Shown: positions 58,056 through 64,000 of the stretch, one piece after another
Layout of the letters: every line of letters begins with the position of its first letter
How positions within the stretch are numbered: position 1 is the first letter of the stretch
Source: Oligoflexia bacterium
GTDB taxonomy: Bacteria; Bdellovibrionota_C; UBA2361; JBGSMV01
Assembly (NCBI GenBank): GCA_019694515.1
Contig: JAIBBU010000002.1
Location: forward strand, 163,326-227,325
Reading direction: 5' to 3'
DNA: 64,000 nucleotides
Notes under the pieces: model-generated
The model's database searches: none
The model's input: only the letters and a program-made list of their open reading frames with translations
Told to the model about the DNA's origin: nothing
Position numbers and translations under genes: made by a program

Positions 58056-59003
58056 ATGTTCAGTGTTCAAAGTATGAGTGTAGGGGCGCTTGCCCCTCGC
58101 GAATCAACAGTAGATTTTTCCGGTCGGAGCTGGCTCGGGAGTTATACCCGAGTAGCGCAAGATCTCTTCGTCCGGGAGGGCTGGGCGACGAGGACCCTGA
58201 TCTGCTCCAGCGATGGCCCGAGGGCTTTCCTCACTCTAGGAATCGACCCGCAGATCGTCGCTGATATAGCGGGTATCTGGAACTATCTGGAAGCAAGACG
58301 TGAGGTGCCGGGCAGCGATCGTCTATTGGAGAAGGGGGCTCTCGCCAACAAAGTGCTGGAGGCTTTGATCTTTTCCCGCATTCAAAATACCAATTTCAAT
58401 CTCTTTGTGCCCTGGGGACCGCGCTACAACAATCTTTCGCCGGAGGTCACAACAGATTCTCCTGAAGACAGAACCTTGGGGCAAATGGCGGAGGTACTAC
58501 GCGCCCTAAGGCTTTACGGGGTCAATTCACGGCTACTGTTCATGCCGGCAGATACCTATGGGGTCGAGGTAAACGGGCGCAGCAAAGAGAAGGTCGAGGC
58601 TTATTTTGCCTCACTCAGAGCCGTTGCCGAGCTGCACTTAGCTTCCCTCTGCGAGCTGGACTGGCGTCCCTGGTCTGCGATTAGAGCAGAGAATCGCAGT
58701 CGCTACGAAGAGCTGCGGAACGACACGGCGCTTAATTTTGAGAATCTGATTCGTCCCAGGGAATACGAGGAAGCGATCAGAACTTCCACCGCATTCTCAA
58801 AAGGCGCCGACGAAGCGACGATCGAGGATCGGGCGCGCAGATACTGCATCGAACGTTGGGTAGAGGCGCGCATCATAGAAGAGCTCTGCTCGCCGACCAA
58901 ACTTAGTCTGGTACGCGAGGGTAAGAACAAGTTGGACCGCAGCGGCCCATTGAAAGCACTATATGTAATTCGGGAGGAGTTTAGAGCACCATGGATAAAA
59001 TAA
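58056..59003 (+). CDS. Unknown protein coupled to a DUF6282-type hydrolase
   Basis: A 315-residue cytosolic protein with no family I can assign. ATG at 58056 is set by AGGAG eight bases upstream. Well-ordered alpha/beta stretches include FNLFVPWGPRYNN, SPEDRTLGQMAEVLRALRLY and SRLLFMPADTYGVEVNGRSK followed by a long helix. The arrangement (early strand with a basic Gly-Pro segment, then a strand ending in an acidic patch and a helix) faintly recalls DIT1/PvcA isonitrile synthases, but key residues cannot be matched, so I do not name it. It overlaps the next gene by 13 bp, with that gene's ribosome-binding site inside its end, so the two are translationally coupled. Confidence 0.6.
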   Translation: MFSVQSMSVGALAPRESTVDFSGRSWLGSYTRVAQDLFVREGWATRTLICSSDGPRAFLTLGIDPQIVADIAGIWNYLEARREVPGSDRLLEKGALANKVLEALIFSRIQNTNFNLFVPWGPRYNNLSPEVTTDSPEDRTLGQMAEVLRALRLYGVNSRLLFMPADTYGVEVNGRSKEKVEAYFASLRAVAELHLASLCELDWRPWSAIRAENRSRYEELRNDTALNFENLIRPREYEEAIRTSTAFSKGADEATIEDRARRYCIERWVEARIIEELCSPTKLSLVREGKNKLDRSGPLKALYVIREEFRAPWIK

Positions 59004-59884
59004 CTGAGTTAGTCAGAAGCTTCATCGACCTGCACTGTCATATCGGCCCAGAGATTCTCCCGAGGCGCTATACCGCCCGAGGTATTCTAGAGGCGGAATC
59101 CGGCAGGATTGAGGGGCTAGCCCTAAAGAATCACGTCTTTCCCACCACCCCATTTATCGCTGAGGCGAAGGAGCAACTTCCAGATCGAAAGCTTCGATTG
59201 ATCGGATCGGTTACCCTCAACAATTTTGTGGGCGGCTTCAATCCAGATGCAGTTTACGCTGCAGCCAAACTGAGCAGCGAGCGAATCATTGTGTGGTTCC
59301 CAACCATTCACGCCGCTAACCATATACAGCGCCGACCCGGCGCAGAGATTCCGGCGGAGTGGGGGCCCAAAGGGTTTCTCTCCAGAAGCAACGAGGCGGT
59401 GAAGCCCCTCTCAATTCTGGACAGCGCAGAGAGAATCCTCCCCGAGGTGCTCGAGGTGCTGATAGCGATTCGTGATAACCGCTGCATTCTAGCAACCGGC
59501 CATATCGCATGGCAGGAGAGTAAGATCCTGGTTAAAGAGGCGCTAAGGCTAGGAGTAGGGCGCTTTATCATAACTCACCCGATCTATCGGGACACCGCGA
59601 TGCCGATTGAAGTTCAACGAGAACTCACCCAGCTCCCGGCAGTGTATGCCGAGCAATGTTACGCCATGCACAGCATCGACCGCGTACCGCTCGCGGCCAT
59701 CGCCCAACAAATCGGCGCGCTGCCTGTAGAAAAAGTGATCTTGAGCTCGGACATGGGCCAAGTCACCAGCCCTTCGGCCAGTGAGGGGCTAGCCATGTTC
59801 TCTCGAGGACTGTGCGAGCTAGGGATTGAAGAGCCGCGGCTTGCTATCATGGGAGCAGAGAATCCGAGAAAGATTCTAGATTAA
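58991..59884 (+). CDS. DUF6282-type metal-dependent hydrolase (amidohydrolase-like)
   Basis: A 297-residue TIM-barrel hydrolase. The metal-binding HxH is His15/His17 in FIDLHCHIGPEILPRRY; further expected ligand motifs are KNHVFPT, ATGHIAWQESKILVKEA, FIITHPIYRD and LSSDMGQVTSP, a set seen in DUF6282 amidohydrolase-related proteins. GGGAGGAG precedes the ATG within the upstream gene. Length normal. The substrate is unknown; pairing with the preceding protein suggests a two-step pathway or a modifying pair. Confidence 0.75.
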   Translation: MDKITELVRSFIDLHCHIGPEILPRRYTARGILEAESGRIEGLALKNHVFPTTPFIAEAKEQLPDRKLRLIGSVTLNNFVGGFNPDAVYAAAKLSSERIIVWFPTIHAANHIQRRPGAEIPAEWGPKGFLSRSNEAVKPLSILDSAERILPEVLEVLIAIRDNRCILATGHIAWQESKILVKEALRLGVGRFIITHPIYRDTAMPIEVQRELTQLPAVYAEQCYAMHSIDRVPLAAIAQQIGALPVEKVILSSDMGQVTSPSASEGLAMFSRGLCELGIEEPRLAIMGAENPRKILD

Positions 59885-59929
59885 TATTTCGAATATCTTC
59901 GCAGGCTAAGCTGCCGGTCTCTGAGAGTA

Positions 59930-61036
59930 TCAATCATACTCGAGGCCGGCCGCGGGACTTTGGTCAACTCCGATGCGGCGCTTGTCGTACAGTTCGACCA
60001 TCTGAATACTCGAGTGCCGAGAGAATTCCTGTACCTCACGGTGCGGAATTCCATCGGCTAAGAGTTTTGTAATAGCTGTCGCTCTGGCGGAGTGGGGGGT
60101 CAAGAACTCCCCAACCCCTGCCAGCGCGCAGTAGCGTTTGAAGAGTTTATAGACGCCGCTATCCGATATGGGCTCCGGTGTAGCAACCGAGCCGCCCTTG
60201 CCTGTATAGCTCACAAAGAGATGATCAGCGCCGCCCGCGCCGTCCTTGATACGCTGCTTGATTAACAGCTCAACTACACGCGCGGCCCATTTCGGCAGAG
60301 CCTGCTGCGCATCTTTTTTGGCCTTAGTAGATCGCAAATAGAGGAAGGCCGTGCCTGCAGGAGTACGCCGCACATCTCCAACTCTTAGCCCCACAACCTC
60401 ACTTCTTCGCAGCGCTCCGCCGAATAGAACACTGAGGATCGCTTTATCTCTAAGCCCTTTGGGGGTGGATTCGTCCGCAGACTTAACCAACTCCATGACC
60501 TTGGCAAAATCGAGCATCTCGGTAGGGCGCTTGCGGCCGGCGTCCTTGGGCGGGGCAGGTACCCTATCCGAGTCAAATGGATTTTCCCGCACCCCGACGC
60601 CGCTTGCCATCAGCATGCGGTAGATTCTGCGGAGCGCAGCGAACTTCTTGGCGATCGTGGCGTTGGATTGCGTATGTTCGAGCCCAGTCTTCTTAGTTCC
60701 GCCGGCGCGTTGTCTATAGACCTGGACGCCACGCGCCCGAGCCGACTCCTTACGTTGAGCGCGCGGAGCTTCGCCGGGCTGCTTTTCGAGCCAGACCCTG
60801 AAGGCCATGGCCTTTAGGTCATTGGCCGAGGCGATTCTTTGCGCAGCTTCGGCGCTGCCAGCTTCGGCACCTAAGAATCGGCACCATTCCTCGATGATGC
60901 CGCGGTAGGTAATCTGCGTGCCGGGAGCCTTGAGCGACAGAAAAGCAGTGATACGGAGCCACACCTCATGCGCCGTGCGCTCACCAGAAGAGCGGCGCTC
61001 GGATGAGACCGGAAGCTGCGAACGGAAGCGCGCCAT
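59930..61036 (-). CDS. Tyrosine recombinase (phage integrase family)
   Basis: A 368-residue site-specific recombinase. The catalytic residues are seen in ALRRSEVVGLRVGD (Arg), HSARATAI (His-x-x-Arg), FSRHSSIQMVELYDKRR (His and nucleophile Tyr). The N-terminal core-binding domain is followed by a basic insertion (KESARARGVQVYRQRAGG). I chose the ATG at 61036; a TTG at 61090 would add 18 residues. It differs clearly from the IntI at 62400. It could serve an integrative element or act as a Xer-like enzyme; no flanking att repeat was found. Confidence 0.82.
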   Translation of the reverse strand: MARFRSQLPVSSERRSSGERTAHEVWLRITAFLSLKAPGTQITYRGIIEEWCRFLGAEAGSAEAAQRIASANDLKAMAFRVWLEKQPGEAPRAQRKESARARGVQVYRQRAGGTKKTGLEHTQSNATIAKKFAALRRIYRMLMASGVGVRENPFDSDRVPAPPKDAGRKRPTEMLDFAKVMELVKSADESTPKGLRDKAILSVLFGGALRRSEVVGLRVGDVRRTPAGTAFLYLRSTKAKKDAQQALPKWAARVVELLIKQRIKDGAGGADHLFVSYTGKGGSVATPEPISDSGVYKLFKRYCALAGVGEFLTPHSARATAITKLLADGIPHREVQEFSRHSSIQMVELYDKRRIGVDQSPAAGLEYD

Positions 61037-61108
61037 AATGCCAGACGGTAAAACCTGCTGAAACGACCAAGAACCGGTTAAAGCACCCAATCTAGGGGAT
61101 TAGTTTTC

Positions 61109-61124
61109 TAGTTCTCGTGAACTA
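61109..61124. repeat. Palindrome upstream of the tyrosine recombinase
   Basis: TAGTTC-TCGT-GAACTA, perfect 6-bp arms, 73-88 bp before the recombinase ATG. Possible operator or recombinase-binding site. Confidence 0.4.
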
Positions 61125-61210
61125 AGGATAGGGCTTATTTACTGGGCCTGCAACCCACTAAATATTCCGCGCTTCCTTATTCTCGAGATAATTAAGCAAT
61201 CAACCATTTC

Positions 61211-61234
61211 ACGGTAAGCGCCTCGCGCTACCGT
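61211..61234 (-). terminator. Hairpin after the ORF6N gene
   Basis: ACGGTAAGCGC and GCGCTACCGT pair with one bulged base around a 3-nt loop, three bases past the ORF6N stop on the minus strand. No T-tract follows, so termination is only possible, not certain. Confidence 0.4.
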
Positions 61235-61236
61235 TA

Positions 61237-61743
61237 TTATCTGCCAAAGCCAATCTGTCGTTGTTTAGGCGGCTTCGACGGAGCCATGATTTCCCGAATG
61301 GCATCGAAGACCATCTTAAATTGGTGATTATATTTTTTCTCCATCGCATCCAATTTTCTCGCAAGCTCGGAATGGCTCGCTAAAAGTTTTCTTAATCTTA
61401 CGAAGGCGCGAATGATTTCAATGTTCACGACAATCGCCCTTTTGCTATTTAGAATGCCCGAGAGCATAGCTACGCCTTGCTCTGTAAATGCGTACGGTGG
61501 AGTTCTGCGGCCACCCCAACTTGAGGTCACAATCTGTGACCTCAAGTCTTTAAACTCTTGAAATGACAATTGAAACATGAAATCAACAGGAAACCGCTCG
61601 GAGTTGCGCTTTAGCGCCTGAATCAAAACCTTAGTGCTGACTCCGTACAGCTCGGCAATATCTCGGTCTAGAATCACCTTTTCGCCGCGAATCATGTAAA
61701 TCGCCTGCTCTATCCGTTCAAGTGGAATAAGTGACTGGTTCAT
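61237..61743 (-). CDS. ORF6N domain protein
   Basis: A 168-residue protein. Residues ~8-100 are the ORF6N domain ([59 protein letters not shown]), a putative DNA-binding domain related to KilA-N and frequent in phages and mobile DNA. Residues ~100-150 are a coiled coil ([20 protein letters not shown]). ATG at 61743. Common as a stand-alone gene in integrons and other accessory regions; the exact role is unknown. Confidence 0.85.
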   Translation of the reverse strand: MNQSLIPLERIEQAIYMIRGEKVILDRDIAELYGVSTKVLIQALKRNSERFPVDFMFQLSFQEFKDLRSQIVTSSWGGRRTPPYAFTEQGVAMLSGILNSKRAIVVNIEIIRAFVRLRKLLASHSELARKLDAMEKKYNHQFKMVFDAIREIMAPSKPPKQRQIGFGR

Positions 61744-61908
61744 TGACTTATAAGTGTTTTTAAAACTAGATCCTGGCTGAACTGCTGACAGGCGCCCAGT
61801 AGGTGTTCGGCCATCTCGGAAAATTGTTTCCGTCCTCTCGGCGAATTCCTTCTGTCTTATATTATTCCCCGAATTCTAGACGCACCCTATCTTTGCAACA
61901 GAGCAGAT

Positions 61909-62094
61909 CTATCGCTGTCTCCTCGTCTCGTTTTTTTGTAAGTGCCTCCCTGGGTGGGTCCAAATGAAGCGCCCCGGTTCATTGCAGGCCAGCCCCGCGC
62001 TACAAGTAGTATTCCTCGCCATTCGCACGATCTGCGCATCGCGGTGTTCTGCAAAACCGGAGGTCCAGTCCTGATCTATATCTCTTTTTGGCAT
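61909..62094 (-). CDS. Small protein, partner of a nucleotidyltransferase module, probably damaged
   Basis: A 61-residue frame. The first half (MPKRDIDQDWTSGFAEHRDA then QIVRMARNTT) reads like the small partner protein that follows AbiEii-like nucleotidyltransferases in many genomes, whereas the second half (CSAGLACNEPGRF) looks shifted or decayed. It overlaps the remnant at 62000-62320 by 95 bp, far more than is normal for such pairs. Family recall is tentative. Confidence 0.35.
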   Translation of the reverse strand: MPKRDIDQDWTSGFAEHRDAQIVRMARNTTCSAGLACNEPGRFIWTHPGRHLQKNETRRQR

Positions 62095-62320
62095 GTACCT
62101 TTATTAGCTCCAGCGAATAAATATCTTGCAGGTCCTGGGCGCGTCCCGAAACACGCTTTAAAGCAATTATATTATCAATTCCAGCGATTCGCACTTCGGT
62201 CGTTTCGACCTTGAGCAAAACCGCGCGCTTAAAAAGATCGACAAAAGATGTAGGTTCTTCAACAAACAGACCGACTTCACTCGGATATCCTTTTGATGCC
62301 ACGATTGTGAAGACTCGCAT
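62000..62320 (-). pseudogene. C-terminal remnant of an AbiEii-like nucleotidyltransferase
   Basis: A 106-codon frame. VGLFVEEPTSFVDLFKRAVL and IAGIDNIIALKRVSGRAQDL plus QDIYSLE are typical of the C-terminal half of nucleotidyltransferase (AbiEii/DUF6036-like) proteins, in which the GRxxDLxDI motif closes the protein. The catalytic N-terminal half (GS-x-D-x-D) is absent: a stop lies 12 codons upstream and only 80 bp separate it from intI. The last ~35 residues (HAKKRYRSGLDLRFCRTPRC) look like readthrough. So this is a truncated, inactive copy of a toxin-like gene. Confidence 0.5.
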
Positions 62321-62399
62321 TCCTTTTTCCTCAATCAGGAGCGGCGCTTTTCAGGTCTAGCAAAACCAAGAATATTCACCGGAGCTCTAGGATTGAAGT

Positions 62400-63674
62400 T
62401 TAATCTTTGAAAAATGGTAAAAGCCCTAGTAAGGTTTTGCTCTTCAAATGAATCATGAGGGAGCGAAAACGGCGCGATATGGTACGGCTTGATTGATTGT
62501 TGTTTTTTGTCGGCGCGGGCGGTATCGCCTCCTTCTTGCTCTGATCCTCTATGCGTGGTGATTTCGAAGTGTTCAAGTTAAGCCCGTCGAGCGGACTTCT
62601 GGTCCCTATTCCCTTTTCTGTCGTTACGTGGGTGTAAATCATGGTTGTCTTTAGCTGAGAGTGGCCTAGTAATTCCTGAACTCGCCTGATATCAACCCCG
62701 TCTTCGAGCAGATGAGTCGCGAAACTATGGCGCAGCGTATGCAAGCCTGCATGCTTTGCAATTCCGGCCTTTTCCAAAGCTGCGCGAAAGGCTTTCTGCG
62801 GCGTCGACTGATGCAAATGAAACCGCACGAATCTTGTATCCAATAGGTCTCGGCAAAGCGAAATTGACGGGAAAATGAATTGCCATTTAAATGATCGCCC
62901 TACTCCCGGATATTTTCTTCCCAAGGCGTGTGGCAGAACCGTTTCCCCTAGTCCTTTCTTCAGATCTTGCTGATGAAGTGCCCTCGCGCGCTCAATTTGC
63001 TTCCGTAATACTTCCTTTAAACAGGCCGGCAGCATTACAATACGATCCTTCTGCCCCTTGGCTCTTCGAATACAGATCAAACCGCGCTCAAAATCCAAGT
63101 CTTTGACCCTTAAACTAAGGCACTCTTTCAAGCGTAGTCCGGAGCCGTACATCAGAGCCGCGATCGTATGCTCAACTCCTGACAAATTTGAAAATATTCG
63201 AATAATCTCCTGTCGGCTTAAAACGACCGGCAAGAGTTTTGGACGTTTAAACCAGGTCAACCCTCTGAGATCTCCCACTCGCTTGTCCAATACTTGCTTG
63301 TAAAGAAATATCACCGCACATAGCGCCTGATTCTGCGTCGAGGCGGCTACGTTTTGATGTGTGGCGAGGTGGTTTAGAAACGCAGCGATTTCTTCCTCAC
63401 CCATCTCAGCCGGATGCCGCTTCTGGTTAAATAGAATAAATCTCTTAATCCAATGAAGATATGTTTTCTCCGTGGAGTATCCGTAATGCAGCACTCGCAA
63501 TTTGTTCCGAACCTGATCCAATAGTTTGGGCTTGCAAGCTATTTTGGAATTTGAAACGGCGGCGATAGCAGCTGGTCCGCTTTCTAGTTTACGTAGCGGC
63601 TCCTTTCCCCCACCCTGATCGTACGTAAAGGAAGTTTTATCCGCTGGAATGGCAGATCGGTAGTTCTTGCGCAT
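62400..63674 (-). CDS. intI: Integron integrase
   Basis: A 424-residue tyrosine recombinase that is clearly IntI. The core-binding domain starts LLDQVRNKLRVLHYGYSTEK; catalytic residues are Arg181 (YGSGLRLKE), His312/Arg315 (LHTLRHSFATHLL), His338 (LLGHSQLKTT) and Tyr347 (MIYTHV). The integron-specific insertion is present at about 245-295 (LPHALGRKYPGVGRSFKWQF, then a SISLCRDLLDTRFVRFHLHQ stretch), which other tyrosine recombinases lack and which binds the extrahelical bases of attC. GTRSPLDGL follows as in class 1. It is ~85 residues longer than IntI1: about 35 extra at the N terminus and ~50 extra, Lys/Arg-rich, at the C terminus. Reading direction places attI on the side of 63675-64000. 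Confidence 0.93.
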   Translation of the reverse strand: MRKNYRSAIPADKTSFTYDQGGGKEPLRKLESGPAAIAAVSNSKIACKPKLLDQVRNKLRVLHYGYSTEKTYLHWIKRFILFNQKRHPAEMGEEEIAAFLNHLATHQNVAASTQNQALCAVIFLYKQVLDKRVGDLRGLTWFKRPKLLPVVLSRQEIIRIFSNLSGVEHTIAALMYGSGLRLKECLSLRVKDLDFERGLICIRRAKGQKDRIVMLPACLKEVLRKQIERARALHQQDLKKGLGETVLPHALGRKYPGVGRSFKWQFIFPSISLCRDLLDTRFVRFHLHQSTPQKAFRAALEKAGIAKHAGLHTLRHSFATHLLEDGVDIRRVQELLGHSQLKTTMIYTHVTTEKGIGTRSPLDGLNLNTSKSPRIEDQSKKEAIPPAPTKNNNQSSRTISRRFRSLMIHLKSKTLLGLLPFFKD

Positions 63675-64000
63675 AAAAATTCAATAAAACTAACTGGCGA
63701 AGATAGTTGCGGTGGTAGCTCGATTGATTCGCGCATTTTGACTCAAAGTTTCCTACTCTAATCTAAGATTTTAATCTGAAATTTGAAGAATCGGAGATTG
63801 CTCAAGAGAAATGAATAGATTTGATCACGAGAACTCATCAATAACTCCCAGCGAACCTGCCCCTACCAAAGAGTCAGAACCTGCTGATTTCATGTTTGTT
63901 TTGAGGTTGGCTTACGGTAGAATATATGGCAGCAGTCTCGATTCGGGGCTGTTAATCCGAATTTGAATAGTTAAAGTAGTTCGGTAGAATACAAATGTTA
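63675..64000. other. Putative integron platform: intI promoter side and start of attI
   Basis: No gene in 326 bp. It contains a 10-bp direct repeat CGGTAGAATA at 63915-63924 and 63982-63991 (67 bp apart), comparable in placement to the direct repeats that bind IntI in attI1. A TTGACT (63738-63743) with TCTAAG 18 bp on (63762-63767) is a weak + strand promoter. The window ends in CAAATGTTA; GTTA is the first half of the GTTRRRY recombination core, so the insertion point may be at the edge. All of this is inference from position relative to intI. Confidence 0.4.
63896..63928 (+). promoter_or_regulatory. Candidate cassette promoter (Pc) pointing out of the window
   Basis: Two overlapping pairs are seen: TTGTTT (63896-63901), 16 bp, TAGAAT (63918-63923), and TTGAGG (63901-63906), 16 bp, TATATG (63923-63928). 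Either would start transcription near 63935 on the + strand, into any cassettes beyond 64000. Confidence 0.35.

Noticed and set aside
58056..59003. Naming the 315-residue protein an isonitrile synthase
   Set aside because: Only a vague arrangement of strands and helices matches; the conserved residues of DIT1/PvcA could not be lined up.
61109..61124. SOS (LexA) box at TAGTTCTCGTGAACTA
   Set aside because: The arms are GTTC-N4-GAAC, the reverse order of the Gram-positive GAAC-N4-GTTC box, and do not fit the known proteobacterial LexA motifs.
61090..62400. attC sites on the 3' side of intI
   Set aside because: No pair of RYYYAAC and GTTRRRY cores in an inverted-repeat setting was seen; hairpins there do not have the core heptamers.
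1..64000. tRNA, rRNA or known riboswitch genes
   Set aside because: Scanning intergenic regions by eye I found no cloverleaf, rRNA core sequence or aptamer consensus; a covariance-model scan could still find one.

Overview
The window looks like a chromosomal segment of a Gram-negative bacterium of deltaproteobacterial grade (Desulfobacterota, Myxococcota, Bdellovibrionota or a related candidate lineage). This placement is an inference from gene content and protein style: BamA/TamA-like outer-membrane protein, lipoproteins, an RND pump, carB-greA-thiolase-dnaG-rpoD order, a lipoprotein-dapA-dapB run, secreted proteins with proprotein-convertase P-domains and thrombospondin type 3 repeats. No rRNA, tRNA, CRISPR array or IS element was recognised.

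Layout. 1-8.2 kb is housekeeping, all on the + strand: the 3' part of carB, greA, an acetyl-CoA acetyltransferase, dnaG and rpoD (the last two form the usual macromolecular-synthesis pair). 8.2-11.5 kb has a glycosyltransferase, then a coupled lipoprotein-dapA-dapB operon for lysine/diaminopimelate. 11.7-15.4 kb is an IclR regulator followed by a coupled acyl-CoA dehydrogenase, Hpt protein and CrtC-like secreted protein. 15.4-30 kb mixes a membrane-anchored peptidase-MA protein, class I FBP aldolase, an ErpA-type Fe-S carrier, secreted proteases (S8 subtilase, metzincin), an outer-membrane barrel, a second acyl-CoA dehydrogenase, a polytopic membrane protein and a P-domain surface protein. Inside it is a gene missed by ordinary ORF calling: a 23-residue lysine-rich peptide with a strong ribosome-binding site and a strong terminator.

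30-39 kb is a DNA-processing block: a UvrD-type helicase divergent from an Fe-S PD-(D/E)XK nuclease, then an SF2 helicase, an ABC exporter, an unknown protein and a YjfB-like small protein. 39-43.8 kb holds an FAD-linked oxidase, a SerB-SerA fusion and a SerC-type aminotransferase, so the phosphorylated serine pathway is packed into two genes separated by a REP-type inverted repeat. 43.8-48.3 kb is an RND efflux operon. 48.4-59.9 kb is accessory: a 907-residue HExxH protein, an M3 oligopeptidase, a methyltransferase-like protein, a secreted GH38-like enzyme, and a coupled pair of an unknown protein and a DUF6282-type hydrolase.

59.9-64 kb is a recombination zone: a tyrosine recombinase, an ORF6N protein, remnants of a nucleotidyltransferase module, and an integron integrase (IntI) with the family-specific insertion. 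Its 5' side carries direct repeats, promoter-like sequences pointing out of the window, and the final bases GTTA. This suggests that the attI site sits at the very edge and that a gene-cassette array may begin just beyond position 64000.
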